Of a stretch of 31,218 nt of DNA, positions 13,832 through 22,020 are shown piece after piece. Both the position numbers and the translations under genes were made by a program. Origin of the DNA: UBA6987 sp045616945 (GTDB lineage Bacteria; Bacillota; Clostridia; Lachnospirales; Lachnospiraceae); the NCBI GenBank assembly GCA_045616945.1, contig JAZLHR010000122.1:1-31218 (forward strand), read 5' to 3'. The first letter of the stretch is position 1. Every line of letters begins with the position of its first letter. The notes under the pieces are model-generated. The model made no database searches, had not been told where the DNA came from, and saw only the letters and a list, made by a program, of their open reading frames with translations.

Positions 13832-13859
13832 ATTATAGAACAACATCGGATTAAGTCAA
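13832..13859 (-). promoter_or_regulatory. Promoter of the dehydrogenase operon
   Basis: Minus-strand TTGACT (13854-13859), 16 bases, TATAAT (13832-13837); start near 13825, leader about 45 bases. It is bracketed by two matching palindromic sites. Confidence 0.75.
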
Positions 13860-13903
13860 CCGCGTATCGCCCCACATTTCAATTTAGAATAATGTAATAA
13901 CGT

Positions 13904-13922
13904 ATATATACTTTTGTATATG
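13904..13922. promoter_or_regulatory. Operator-like palindrome, upstream copy
   Basis: Contains ATATAC-TTTT-GTATAT (13906-13921), a perfect inverted repeat with a four-base centre. It lies about 45 bases upstream of the -35 box and 92 bases from the other copy's end. GTATA/TATAC half-sites are common for GntR-type regulators; no such gene is in the window. Confidence 0.5.
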
Positions 13923-13943
13923 GGTATGCCGTAACTTTTTGGT

Positions 13944-13982
13944 AAAAAAAGGATACCGCCGCAGATTTTTGCTTCGGTATCC
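13944..13982 (-). terminator. Terminator after citX
   Basis: GGATACCG (13951-13958) pairs with CGGTATCC (13975-13982); on the minus strand seven T residues follow (13944-13950). An inner GCA/TGC pairing extends the hairpin. It lies 11 bases past the citX stop. Confidence 0.8.
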
Positions 13983-13993
13983 CGTTGAACGAA

Positions 13994-14551
13994 CTATTTT
14001 CCGGTCGGAACCGTCCGGAGATACAAGGCGATCTCTTCCGGGCTGTGCCGGGATGCGGAAACACAGTCTGCCGCATTGCGGCTGCACAAAAAGCAGCGCC
14101 GGGGCGGCAGCTTCAATTCCGCTCTGCCGATGGCCCGTCCCTTTTCCATCACGTCCGCGTCCAGCAGGCGGTGGGAAGGCTCCAGATTCTCATAAGCCAC
14201 TGCGATTTTTTTCAAAGCTTCTCCGCTGCAGCGGAAGCCGTAGAATACGGCGGTGCCGTCCGCGCCTTCCAGGACAGCCGCCTTTTCCGCGGCCGCACCG
14301 CAGCTTTCCGCATACGCGGCGAAGCGATCTGCCTGCCGCAGCAGGAACGCCTTCCAGCCGGCTTCAGTTCGAAAAGGCAGCGGGATACAAAGCGTCATCG
14401 TCAAAAGGGAATCATATCTGCCCGAAAGAGCCAGACGAAGGTTCCAGCGCTCTTCGCGGGCATCCAGCATGGCCAGCATAGCCTTCTGCTGCTCCTCTCC
14501 CGGCTGCGTCATGTTTCTTTCCGAGGGATCTCGGCTCAGCGGTTCACCCAT
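13994..14551 (-). CDS. citX: Citrate lyase holo-[acyl-carrier protein] synthase CitX
   Basis: A 185-residue transferase that attaches the 2'-(5''-triphosphoribosyl)-3'-dephospho-CoA prosthetic group to apo-CitD. Key motifs: residues EERWNLRLAL near the start, then RLLDADVMEKGRAIGR and PPRRCFLCSRNAADCVSASRH, the Cys/His-rich end typical of CitX. Start at ATG 14551 with GAGG seven bases upstream, overlapping the end of citC by 16 bases; ATG 14512 is a weaker alternative. The usual partners citD, citE, citF and citG are absent here. Confidence 0.88.
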   Translation of the reverse strand: MGEPLSRDPSERNMTQPGEEQQKAMLAMLDAREERWNLRLALSGRYDSLLTMTLCIPLPFRTEAGWKAFLLRQADRFAAYAESCGAAAEKAAVLEGADGTAVFYGFRCSGEALKKIAVAYENLEPSHRLLDADVMEKGRAIGRAELKLPPRRCFLCSRNAADCVSASRHSPEEIALYLRTVPTGK

Positions 14552-15537
14552 TGCTTCACCTCTTCGGCATGCTCTGCCAGGAAACGGTAAGTCGTCTCGG
14601 GGACCAGATCCCGGACATCCTCCGGCGTCCCGCTTTTCAGGCGTCTGCGGACCTCCGAAGCGCTGACCACGGTCGCGCCCTCTGCGTGCCGGGGAACGAT
14701 ATGCACCCGGATGCCTGCGGCGGACAGGCGCTTATTTACCTCATCGTTGTAGATCGCCGTAGAGGTTGAAAACGGTTCCTCCCCCATAAAGCGGTCCGTG
14801 ACCCCCAGGGCCGGGGCGATATGATTTGCAAATATTTCCGCGTCCAGGCGGCTCTGCAGGCCGGCTCTGGCAGCATCCCGGCTGAAATACGCGGGGAAGG
14901 TCAGCGACGAGATTGCATATCTTCCGCCCGGGATCACGGTGACATTGGGCAGATGTGCCGTGCCTTTCTGAAAAAGCCTGTACCGGACCGCAAAGGGAAA
15001 TTCCGAAAGGTCCTCTTCCACCACCAATACGAACACGCGGCTGCATGCCCGTGATGCCTCGGTGATCAGATATTGATGTCCTTTGGTGAACGGGTTCCCG
15101 TTCATGACCAGACAGCCCACCCGCTCTGCGCCGGGCTGCCGCAGCTGCCGCAGAGAATCGCAATATTCCCGAATACCGGGCGCGCCCCATTCCAGCAGGC
15201 CGACTGCGCCGGGCACATGGGCGACCAGATGAAAGCCCATGCTTTCAAAGGACTGCACCGCCGTGCTTTTCGTGATCAGATACAGGCAGAAAATGCCCTC
15301 ACGCGCCGCATAGCGCACCAGGTGGGAAACCACCTTGGCAGAAAGGTCCTCGCCCTGGTACGCAGGGTCCACGGCGATCATCTGCAGCATATTGCCGACC
15401 AGCGCACCGGTCGCCACCAGGTCTTCGTCATCGTTGAAGATCCCGACACGGTAATCCGCATTATCTACCGGGATCAGGCCGCATTTCTGCAGCAGGGGAG
15501 ATGCTTCCCGAAAGCTGACCTTTTCTTCCTCGTACAT
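14536..15537 (-). CDS. citC: [Citrate (pro-3S)-lyase] ligase CitC
   Basis: A 333-residue enzyme that acetylates the prosthetic group of citrate lyase with acetate and ATP, switching the lyase on. Residues about 1-130 are a GNAT-like domain (GNMLQMIAVDPAYQGEDLSAKVV); about 143-333 a nucleotidyltransferase-fold domain with CLVMNGNPFTKGHQYLI (HxGH-like loop), GEEPFSTSTAIYN and a late VVSASEVRRRL in the place of the ISSTxVR signature. Start at ATG 15537 with AAGGAG seven bases upstream; the frame extends to a TTG at 15552 inside the ribosome site. A terminator hairpin ends just before the ribosome site, so expression needs read-through or an unseen promoter. Followed at once by citX. Confidence 0.9.
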   Translation of the reverse strand: MYEEEKVSFREASPLLQKCGLIPVDNADYRVGIFNDDEDLVATGALVGNMLQMIAVDPAYQGEDLSAKVVSHLVRYAAREGIFCLYLITKSTAVQSFESMGFHLVAHVPGAVGLLEWGAPGIREYCDSLRQLRQPGAERVGCLVMNGNPFTKGHQYLITEASRACSRVFVLVVEEDLSEFPFAVRYRLFQKGTAHLPNVTVIPGGRYAISSLTFPAYFSRDAARAGLQSRLDAEIFANHIAPALGVTDRFMGEEPFSTSTAIYNDEVNKRLSAAGIRVHIVPRHAEGATVVSASEVRRRLKSGTPEDVRDLVPETTYRFLAEHAEEVKQWVNR

Positions 15538-15550
15538 ATCTTTCTCCTTC

Positions 15551-15587
15551 AAAAAAGCAGGGGGGCTTCCCGCAGGAAGTCCTCCCG
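15551..15587 (-). terminator. Terminator after the metallo-hydrolase, abutting citC
   Basis: On the minus strand GGGAGGACTTCC folds on GGAAGCCCCCC with one or two mismatches, followed by TGC and six T residues (15551-15556). The T-run ends only a few bases before the citC ribosome site, so the element could also regulate citC. Confidence 0.6.
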
Positions 15588-15608
15588 ATGAATGATTCCG
15601 CCGATATT

Positions 15609-16508
15609 TCAGCGCTTATCCGGGCGGATCTCGTCTGCCCATTCACGCGCAAACAGCTTCCGGAAAGCTTCTTCCGTCTTTTCCAGGAATTCCGGCCAGC
15701 GGGTCGGGTCCACAAAGGCCTTTTCATCGCCTGCCAGCTGCTTTTCACGCATTTCGAACGTTCCGTTGTTGTAAGGATGATTGCCGAGCATGATATCTAC
15801 ATGTTCCGCTTTCATTTTTTCCAAAGATGCAAGCATATCGTCCTGCAGGCTGTACGGCAGACCGTTCTTCTCCAGGGCAAAGCGGGTCACGCTTCCCTGA
15901 CCGGCACCGCCGAATTCTCCCGCACGGTAATATGTCTGACCGTCCTCCGTCACATCGCAGAAAAAGGCCATTGCGCCGGGCGTATGGCCGGGGATCAGCT
16001 TACACTCCATATCAATGCAGCCGAGCCGAATATGCTCACCGTCTTCGATCTCATGATCGATCTCGGGATAATGCGTCATGATCGCCACCGGGCCGGTCGG
16101 ATTGGTCACATATCCCGGCTTTTCGCGGATCAGCTGCGTATCGACCTTGCTGAGAGCGATCCTGCAGCCGTAGAGATGCTTATACTCCATCGCCACGCCG
16201 ATATGATCATAGTGCGCATGCGTCAGAATGACCAATTTGATATCATGCGGATCAAAGCCGAGGTGATAAATGTTTTCGGTGATGATATGCATCGTATGAG
16301 GGAAGCCGGCATCCAGCAGGATGAGCCCTTCGCCGGTATCGAACAAATGCACGCAGACCTGCCTGTCACCGACATAATAGATCGGTCCGAACATCCGGAA
16401 CGGTTCGATATAAGCAAGCGAAGGCTGCTTATAATAGGGCATTTTGGAGGCCACATAAGCGGCTGACCGTTCCTCTGCACTGCTGAAATTGCACTCTTTC
16501 ACTTCCAT
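15609..16508 (-). CDS. Metallo-beta-lactamase-fold hydrolase
   Basis: A 299-residue hydrolase. The metal-binding motif is LTHAHYDHIG (HxHxDH), followed by PGHTPGAMAFF and a late NHPYNN, supplying the remaining His ligands of a two-zinc site. The start, with the SMALL segment YKQPSLAYIEPFRMFGPIYY and then DTGEGLILLDAGFP, is common in Clostridia proteins of subclass B3-like layout. No signal peptide is seen, so an antibiotic-degrading role is unlikely; the substrate is unknown. The ATG at 16508 has AAAGGG upstream; a GTG at 16535 lacks a site. It follows rlmB by 42 bases with no terminator between, so it may be the last gene of the cysS operon. Confidence 0.88.
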   Translation of the reverse strand: MEVKECNFSSAEERSAAYVASKMPYYKQPSLAYIEPFRMFGPIYYVGDRQVCVHLFDTGEGLILLDAGFPHTMHIITENIYHLGFDPHDIKLVILTHAHYDHIGVAMEYKHLYGCRIALSKVDTQLIREKPGYVTNPTGPVAIMTHYPEIDHEIEDGEHIRLGCIDMECKLIPGHTPGAMAFFCDVTEDGQTYYRAGEFGGAGQGSVTRFALEKNGLPYSLQDDMLASLEKMKAEHVDIMLGNHPYNNGTFEMREKQLAGDEKAFVDPTRWPEFLEKTEEAFRKLFAREWADEIRPDKR

Positions 16509-16550
16509 GCATTTTCCCTTTCCGGCTGCCGTCACGGCACGCCTATCCGA

Positions 16551-17459
16551 TCACAAACCTTTTCTCTGGCGCAGAATCTCAAATGAAAGGATACCTGCCG
16601 CCACGGAGGCGTTCAAAGAATCGATCTGCCCCGCCATGGGGATTGATACGGTAAAATCACATGCTTCACGAACAAGTCTGGACACACCGTCCCCCTCGCT
16701 GCCGATGACCAGGCCGATCGGGCCGGTCAGCTTCTGACGATACATCACCTCGCCGTCCATGGCCGCGCATACGAACCACAAGCCTTTTTCCTTCAGTTCT
16801 CGGATTGTTCCGGTCAGATTGGTCACCCGGGCAACGGGCGTATAGGCAAGTGCCCCCGCAGAAGCGCGCACCGCTGCGGCGGTCAGTCCCACGGCTCTGT
16901 TCTTCGGTATGATCACACCGTGTGCGCCTGCCAGATGTGCGCTCCGGATAATGGCGCCCAGGTTGTGAGGATCCTCGATCCCGTCCAGAAGCACCAGGAA
17001 CGGATCTTCTCCCCTGGCGGCTGCAGCATCCAGCATCGTATCGACCTCCGCATACTCGAAAGCCGCGCAATACGCGATGACACCCTGGTGATGTCCCGTT
17101 TCGGACATCTGGTCCAGCCGCTGCTTTTCCACAAAACGCACCAATGCCCCGGCTTTCTGTGCTTCCGCCAGGATCATTTTCACGGGTCCGTCCTGCAGGC
17201 CGGACTGCACGAACAGCTTATCTACGGGACGGCCGGCACGCAGCGCTTCCAGGATACTGTTGCGCCCCTCCAGGACCGAAGCCCCTTCCTCCGGGAGAAG
17301 GACCTTCTCCGGAACATCGTATGACGCACTTTTCTCTGCCCGTCTGCCTTCCGGACGTCCGGAGGGCTTTTTATCATTTCGTTCCGTACGGCCTTTTTCG
17401 GCGGGGAAAGGGCGCTTTCTGCCGCTGTTTTCAGCCGTTTTCTTCTGTATTTTCTCCAT
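16551..17459 (-). CDS. rlmB: 23S rRNA (Gm2251) 2'-O-methyltransferase RlmB
   Basis: A 302-residue SPOUT methyltransferase of the TrmH/RlmB family that uses S-adenosylmethionine to methylate 23S rRNA. Residues 1-60 are a basic, disordered tail. About 62-135 is the RNA-binding domain (VLEGRNSILEALRAGRPVDKL). The catalytic domain has the three family motifs: DPHNLGAIIRSAHLAGAHG, IGLVIGSEGDGVSRLV and SIPMAGQIDSLNASVAAGI, which form the trefoil knot and cofactor pocket. Its start lies inside the end of mrnC (29-base overlap), a gene order widely seen in Clostridia (cysS-mrnC-rlmB). The ribosome site is modest (AGG eight bases upstream). Assignment to RlmB rather than another TrmH paralogue rests on this context. 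Confidence 0.93.
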   Translation of the reverse strand: MEKIQKKTAENSGRKRPFPAEKGRTERNDKKPSGRPEGRRAEKSASYDVPEKVLLPEEGASVLEGRNSILEALRAGRPVDKLFVQSGLQDGPVKMILAEAQKAGALVRFVEKQRLDQMSETGHHQGVIAYCAAFEYAEVDTMLDAAAARGEDPFLVLLDGIEDPHNLGAIIRSAHLAGAHGVIIPKNRAVGLTAAAVRASAGALAYTPVARVTNLTGTIRELKEKGLWFVCAAMDGEVMYRQKLTGPIGLVIGSEGDGVSRLVREACDFTVSIPMAGQIDSLNASVAAGILSFEILRQRKGL

Positions 17460-17862
17460 CTTGTATGCCTGCTTTCACGATTTCGGCAGCTCTCCCGATC
17501 CGCCCCTTCAGATACAGATACCCAAGGAGCGCCTCCAGACCTGTCGCTTTATGATACTCGGAAAGAGACGCATGCCGGGAAACGCTTTCCGGATGCGCGT
17601 TCCTGCCGCGCCGATATACCGCTGCTTCCTCTTCTGTCAGAAGCGGCTGGATACGCAGAGCCATTTTGGCCTGGCCCCTGGCCGCGGAATATTGCTGCAC
17701 ACGGGCATTGAGGGCATTTCCCTTATCGATGTGCTGCTCCGCAAAGGCAGTCCGAAGCATCAGTTCAAACACCGAGTCGCCCACATAGGCAAGGGTCAGA
17801 ACCGGCCAGATCTCCGCCCGCGGCGGATCCGTTTCAAAGACCTTCCTTATGCTCTCTTCCAC
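17431..17862 (-). CDS. mrnC: Mini-ribonuclease III MrnC
   Basis: A 143-residue RNase III catalytic domain without a double-stranded RNA-binding domain. It matures 23S rRNA ends in Bacillota. LAYVGDSVFELMLR carries the catalytic Asp and ATGLEALLGYLYLKGR the metal-binding Glu. It begins with GTG at 17862, 16 bases inside the end of cysS, with GAGGG six bases upstream, and in turn overlaps rlmB: three overlapping genes, so translation is coupled. Confidence 0.94.
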   Translation of the reverse strand: MEESIRKVFETDPPRAEIWPVLTLAYVGDSVFELMLRTAFAEQHIDKGNALNARVQQYSAARGQAKMALRIQPLLTEEEAAVYRRGRNAHPESVSRHASLSEYHKATGLEALLGYLYLKGRIGRAAEIVKAGIQDGENTEENG

Positions 17863-19241
17863 TTAACGCCCTCTTTGGTGTCTTCCAGCAGGATTCCCTG
17901 ATCGGCAAGCTGCCTGCGGATCTCATCTGCCCGGGCATAATTCTTCGCCTTGCGGGCTGCCTGACGTTCCGCGATCAGCGCCTCGATCTCCTCATCCAGA
18001 TTCTTCTCTTCGCCCATGCTCAGGCCGAGGATATTGCAGAAGACTTCCAGCAGGTGCAGTGTTTCGGTCAGTTCAGCCTCGGAAGCTTCGCCTTCCTTCA
18101 GCAGATTGGCATATTTTACCGTTTCAAACAGCACGGAGATCGCATCTGCGGTATTGAAATCATCTTCCATCGCAGCTTCGAAGCGGGCAGTAAGGCCGGC
18201 CAGCTGTTCCTGCCTGTCAGCCGTCAAAGCGGCATCCGTGCCCTTGCCCTGCAGTTCCTTCATGCGGCTGACGGCGGTGCGGATACGCTCCAGACTGCTC
18301 TTGGCGGCTTCCATCAGATCGGCGCTGAAATTCAGCGGGCTGCGGTAATGGGCACTGAGCATGAACAGACGCAGGACCATCAGATCGTATTTATCGGAGA
18401 TCTCACGGACCGTAAAGAAATTGCCGAGAGATTTGGACATCTTGCGGTTGTCGATATTCAGGAACGCATTGTGCATCCAATACGCGGAGAAGGTGCAGCC
18501 GCTGCAAGCCTCGCTCTGCGCGATCTCATTCTCATGGTGCGGGAACACAAGGTCCTCTCCGCCGCCGTGGATATCGATCTGCTCTCCCAGATATTTCTTG
18601 CTCATCACGGAACATTCGATATGCCAGCCGGGACGTCCCTGGCTCCAGGGAGATTCCCAATACGGCTCGCCTTCTTTTTTCGGCTTCCAGAGAACGAAAT
18701 CCATCGGATCTTCTTTCTCTTCCTCGCCGGTCACGAGCAGAGTGCGATTGCCGCTCTGCAGCTCATCCAGATTTTTGCCGGACAACTTGCCGTAATGCTT
18801 GAAGCTGCGCACACGGAAATATACCGTGCCGTTCTTTTCATACGCATGGCCTTTTTCGATCAAGGTCCGGATCATTTCGATCATCCCGCCGATCTCTTCC
18901 GTCGCCTTCGGATGCGTGGTCGCGGGCTTCACGCCCATACCGGCCATATCCTTTTTGCATTCCGCGATATAGCGCTCGGAGATCACAGAGGAGTCCACGC
19001 CCTCTTCCAGCGCTTTTTTGATGATCTTATCGTCCACATCCGTGAAGTTGGAAACGAAATTCACTTCATAGCCCTTGTATTCCAGATACCGGCGCACGGT
19101 ATCGAAAAAGATCATCGGGCGGGCATTGCCGATATGGATCAGGTTATATACGGTCGGACCGCACACATACATACGGACCTTACCGGGCTCGAGGGTAACG
19201 AAATCCTCCTTGCGGCGTGTCAGCGTGTTAAAGATCTGCAT
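17847..19241 (-). CDS. cysS: Cysteinyl-tRNA synthetase
   Basis: A 464-residue class I synthetase that charges tRNA-Cys. The active-site zinc ligands are visible: Cys27 in YVCGPTVYN, the Cys of WHIECSVM, and the His/Glu of FPHHENEIAQSEA. The HIGH box is HIGN (36-39) and the second signature is KMSKS (RKMSKSLGN). The C-terminal third is the helical tRNA-binding part. AAGGAGG is five bases before the ATG. It follows the secreted hydrolase gene by only 15 bases, leaving no room for a T-box leader, which many Bacillota cysS genes have. Confidence 0.97.
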   Translation of the reverse strand: MQIFNTLTRRKEDFVTLEPGKVRMYVCGPTVYNLIHIGNARPMIFFDTVRRYLEYKGYEVNFVSNFTDVDDKIIKKALEEGVDSSVISERYIAECKKDMAGMGVKPATTHPKATEEIGGMIEMIRTLIEKGHAYEKNGTVYFRVRSFKHYGKLSGKNLDELQSGNRTLLVTGEEEKEDPMDFVLWKPKKEGEPYWESPWSQGRPGWHIECSVMSKKYLGEQIDIHGGGEDLVFPHHENEIAQSEACSGCTFSAYWMHNAFLNIDNRKMSKSLGNFFTVREISDKYDLMVLRLFMLSAHYRSPLNFSADLMEAAKSSLERIRTAVSRMKELQGKGTDAALTADRQEQLAGLTARFEAAMEDDFNTADAISVLFETVKYANLLKEGEASEAELTETLHLLEVFCNILGLSMGEEKNLDEEIEALIAERQAARKAKNYARADEIRRQLADQGILLEDTKEGVKWKRA

Positions 19242-19256
19242 AGTTTCCTCCTTGCA

Positions 19257-20528
19257 CTAGTGGAAACAGTGATCACCGATAACGGTCCACTGCTTATATT
19301 TACTCTTATCCAAAGTCGAAGTATTTCTTCGGAAATACAAATATTCCTCGCCCAGCACTCTCGCACCGTTCAGTGCGTCCTGCGCAGCCTGCAGGCACTC
19401 CTTGCTGGCACCCTGCGCCAATCTGACCTCCAGGCGGCCGCTCTTCACCGGCGTGAACTGCCCCGTGGCATATATCACATCGTACAGCGTCATCTGATAT
19501 TTGGGACTGAGAATCCGGTTGAGGATGACATTGGCAATGGCGATCTTGCCTTCATACGGCTGTCCGCCGCCCTCACAGTGGATGATACAGGCAAGCAGTT
19601 CCAGATTGGTATAACCGCTCGGATTCATCCAGCTTCCGTCGATTGCCACACTGCCCACGCCCCTCTGTCCGGTCGCGCCGCGGCTGTTCAGCTCATCTGC
19701 CCTGCGACGTGCCGCTTCGGCTTCCTCCGCGGCCTTCTTGGCAGCCAGAGCAGCTTCCTCTTCCGCTTTGCGGCGGGCCGCTTCGGCCTCTGCCTCGGCC
19801 TGCAGCTTCTGCAGAAGTGCCTCGGCCTGTGCCGTTTTTTCGATATAATAGGCCTGTGCGGCGCCGTTTTCTTCGGCGAGCGTATGATATTCTTTTATTT
19901 TTTCCAGCAATTCCGTACTGCGGAGATGCATGGCTTCCCAGGAAGCCGATACCTCAGCCTCAACGGCCTCCAGCTCGGCCCGCGCGATCTCGCGGTCACG
20001 CATCACGCGTTCCAATACTTTCTGCTCTTCGCGGAATTCATCAATCTTTTCCCGGTCATAGCGATTGATGGACGCGATATAATCCGCGGCATTCAGCAAT
20101 TCGGATAACGATCCGGAGCCGGAAATCACATCCCACCATGAGCTGCTGCCCCTTTCGTACATATAGCGGATACGCAGTTTCATATCCTGTCTGCGTTCCT
20201 CCAGGGCTTCCTCGACGGACGCGCGCCGCTCATCCAGTTCTTCCGCCGCATCGGAGATTTCCTGCATCTGGACTTCCAGATCGGCCAGCGACGCTTCCAC
20301 CGCGTCCAGCTCCGTCTGCAGCTGTTCCAGCTCTGCCGTCAGTTCCGCTTCCAGGGCTTCGTATTTTTTCTTTTTTTCTTCGGCGTCCTTTGCCTTCCGG
20401 TCATTGTCATCAATATCCTGCCGGGCATCGGAAATGTCTTCATCCAGACTGTCGGCCGCAGCCGGCAGAAGCATGCTTCCCAGCAAAACACAAATAAGGA
20501 GGACCAGCGGCAGGATTTTCTTTTTCAT
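19257..20528 (-). CDS. Secreted coiled-coil (PcsB/CwlO-like) wall hydrolase with SleB-type domain
   Basis: A 423-residue exported protein. Residues 1-25 are a signal peptide (MKKKILPLVLLICVLLG, cleavage after PAAA). Residues about 28-280 form a long coiled coil rich in Glu, Ala and Lys, with the internal YMYERGSSSWWDVISGSGSLSE patch that marks PcsB/CwlO-type coiled coils regulated by FtsEX. Residues about 305-423 are a SleB-like hydrolase domain (LLACIIHCEGGGQPYEGKIAIANVILNR, with Glu319 the probable catalytic acid), a lytic or amidase-type fold known from spore cortex enzymes. Coupling this catalytic domain to the coiled coil, instead of the usual CHAP or NlpC/P60 domain, is notable. AGGAGG lies nine bases before the ATG. 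It sits between glyS and cysS in one operon. Confidence 0.9.
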   Translation of the reverse strand: MKKKILPLVLLICVLLGSMLLPAAADSLDEDISDARQDIDDNDRKAKDAEEKKKKYEALEAELTAELEQLQTELDAVEASLADLEVQMQEISDAAEELDERRASVEEALEERRQDMKLRIRYMYERGSSSWWDVISGSGSLSELLNAADYIASINRYDREKIDEFREEQKVLERVMRDREIARAELEAVEAEVSASWEAMHLRSTELLEKIKEYHTLAEENGAAQAYYIEKTAQAEALLQKLQAEAEAEAARRKAEEEAALAAKKAAEEAEAARRRADELNSRGATGQRGVGSVAIDGSWMNPSGYTNLELLACIIHCEGGGQPYEGKIAIANVILNRILSPKYQMTLYDVIYATGQFTPVKSGRLEVRLAQGASKECLQAAQDALNGARVLGEEYLYFRRNTSTLDKSKYKQWTVIGDHCFH

Positions 20529-20583
20529 GCCTCTGCTCCTCCTTTTCTTATCAGGCAGCGGCCTTCTGCAGCTTTTGCCGGTA

Positions 20584-21987
20584 TTACAGCCGGAACTTAC
20601 CCTCGAACCAGGACTTCAGTTCGGCAACGGGCACACGTACCTGGCTCATGGTATCACGCTCGCGGATAGTCACGGCGCCGTCCGTTTCGGACTCGAAATC
20701 GTAAGTGATGCAGTACGGCGTACCGATCTCATCCTGACGGCGGTAACGCTTGCCGATATTACCGGCCACATCATAATCGCATACATAATACTTGCTCAGC
20801 TCGTCGAATACCTTCTCGGCGCCCTCGCTCAGCTTCTTGGACAGAGGCAGCACGGCGATCTTCACGGGAGCCAGAGCCGGATGGAAATGCATAACGGTAC
20901 GGACATCGTTCTTCTCCGCATCCAGCACCTCTTCATCATAAGCACTGCAAAGCACGGCAAGCACGCTGCGCTCCACACCCAGCGAAGGTTCGATGACGTA
21001 GGGCAGATAGCGCTCGCTCGTTTCGGGATCAAAGTAAGACATATCCTGACCGGAGGTGTTCTGATGCTGGGTCAGGTCATAATCGGTACGGTCGGCAACG
21101 CCCCAAAGCTCGCCCCAACCGAAGGGGAACAGGAACTCGAAGTCCGTTGTCGCCTTGGAATAGAAGCAAAGTTCTTCGGGATCATGGTCTCTGAGACGCA
21201 GTTCTTCGTCCTTCAGACCGATGGACAGCAGCCAGTTGTGGCAGAAGCTGCGCCAATACTGGAACCACTCCAGATCGGTGCCGGGCTTGCAGAAGAATTC
21301 AAGCTCCATCTGCTCAAATTCGCGGACACGGAAAATAAAGTTGCCGGGAGTGATCTCGTTGCGGAAGGATTTTCCGATCTGACCTATACCGAAGGGGAGC
21401 TTGCGGCGTGTGGTGCGCTGTACGTTCACAAAGTTGGTGAATATGCCCTGAGCGGTTTCGGGACGGAGGTAAACGGTGTTCTTTGCATCCTCGGTCACGC
21501 CCTGGAAGGTCTTGAACATCAGATTGAACTGACGGATATCGGTGAAATTATGCTTGCCGCAGGTAGGACAGGGGATATTGTTGGTTTCAATGAAATCCTT
21601 CATTTCGGCCTGTGAAAAGGCGTCAATGGGCTTTTCGAGAGCCACGCCGTTGGCCTGGCACCAGTCCTCGATAAGCTTGTCGGCACGGAATCTCTCGTGG
21701 CACTCACGGCAATCCATGAGAGGATCGGAAAATCCGGCAAGATGTCCGGAAGCGACCCAGGTCTGGGGGTTCATGAGGATGGCGGCGTCAAGGCCTACGT
21801 TATAGGGATTTTCCTGAACGAATTTCTTCCACCAGGCGCGTTTAACATTGTTTTTCAGTTCCACACCGAGGGGGCCGTAGTCCCAGGTATTGGCAAGTCC
21901 GCCGTAGATTTCCGATCCGGGGAAAATAAAACCGCGGGTCTTGCACAGGGCAACGATCTTGTCCATAGTCTTTGCAGTATTATCCAT
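20584..21987 (-). CDS. glyS: Glycyl-tRNA synthetase (single-chain dimeric type)
   Basis: A 467-residue class II synthetase that charges tRNA-Gly, the alpha-2 type found in eukaryotes, archaea and many Gram-positives. Class II motifs: GLANTWDYGPLG near the start, motif 2 FRNEITPGNFIFRVREFEQME, motif 3 PSLGVERSVLAVL; a zinc-type CxxC pair occurs in CRECHERF and CPTCGKHNF. The C-terminal anticodon-binding domain begins near LAPVKIAVLPL. The ATG at 21987 is preceded by AAAGGAAACC; the TTG two codons earlier is less likely. No terminator lies between it and the LCP-like gene 33 bases upstream. Confidence 0.97.
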   Translation of the reverse strand: MDNTAKTMDKIVALCKTRGFIFPGSEIYGGLANTWDYGPLGVELKNNVKRAWWKKFVQENPYNVGLDAAILMNPQTWVASGHLAGFSDPLMDCRECHERFRADKLIEDWCQANGVALEKPIDAFSQAEMKDFIETNNIPCPTCGKHNFTDIRQFNLMFKTFQGVTEDAKNTVYLRPETAQGIFTNFVNVQRTTRRKLPFGIGQIGKSFRNEITPGNFIFRVREFEQMELEFFCKPGTDLEWFQYWRSFCHNWLLSIGLKDEELRLRDHDPEELCFYSKATTDFEFLFPFGWGELWGVADRTDYDLTQHQNTSGQDMSYFDPETSERYLPYVIEPSLGVERSVLAVLCSAYDEEVLDAEKNDVRTVMHFHPALAPVKIAVLPLSKKLSEGAEKVFDELSKYYVCDYDVAGNIGKRYRRQDEIGTPYCITYDFESETDGAVTIRERDTMSQVRVPVAELKSWFEGKFRL

Positions 21988-22020
21988 TTTCAAGGTTTCC
22001 TTTGCTTTTTATTTATTTTA

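Noticed and set aside
15609..16508. Possible beta-lactam resistance gene
   Set aside because: Only the general metallo-beta-lactamase fold is shown; no signal peptide and a housekeeping neighbourhood.
19242..19256. T-box leader before cysS
   Set aside because: Only 15 bases separate cysS from the gene upstream, and no T-box sequence is seen in the end of that gene.
18054..20108. Long open frame of 684 codons on the plus strand
   Set aside because: It lies antisense to cysS and the coiled-coil hydrolase, both of which have clear motifs. Its translation is rich in His, Leu and Arg without domains, and no ribosome site is seen. It is an effect of codon bias on the opposite strand.
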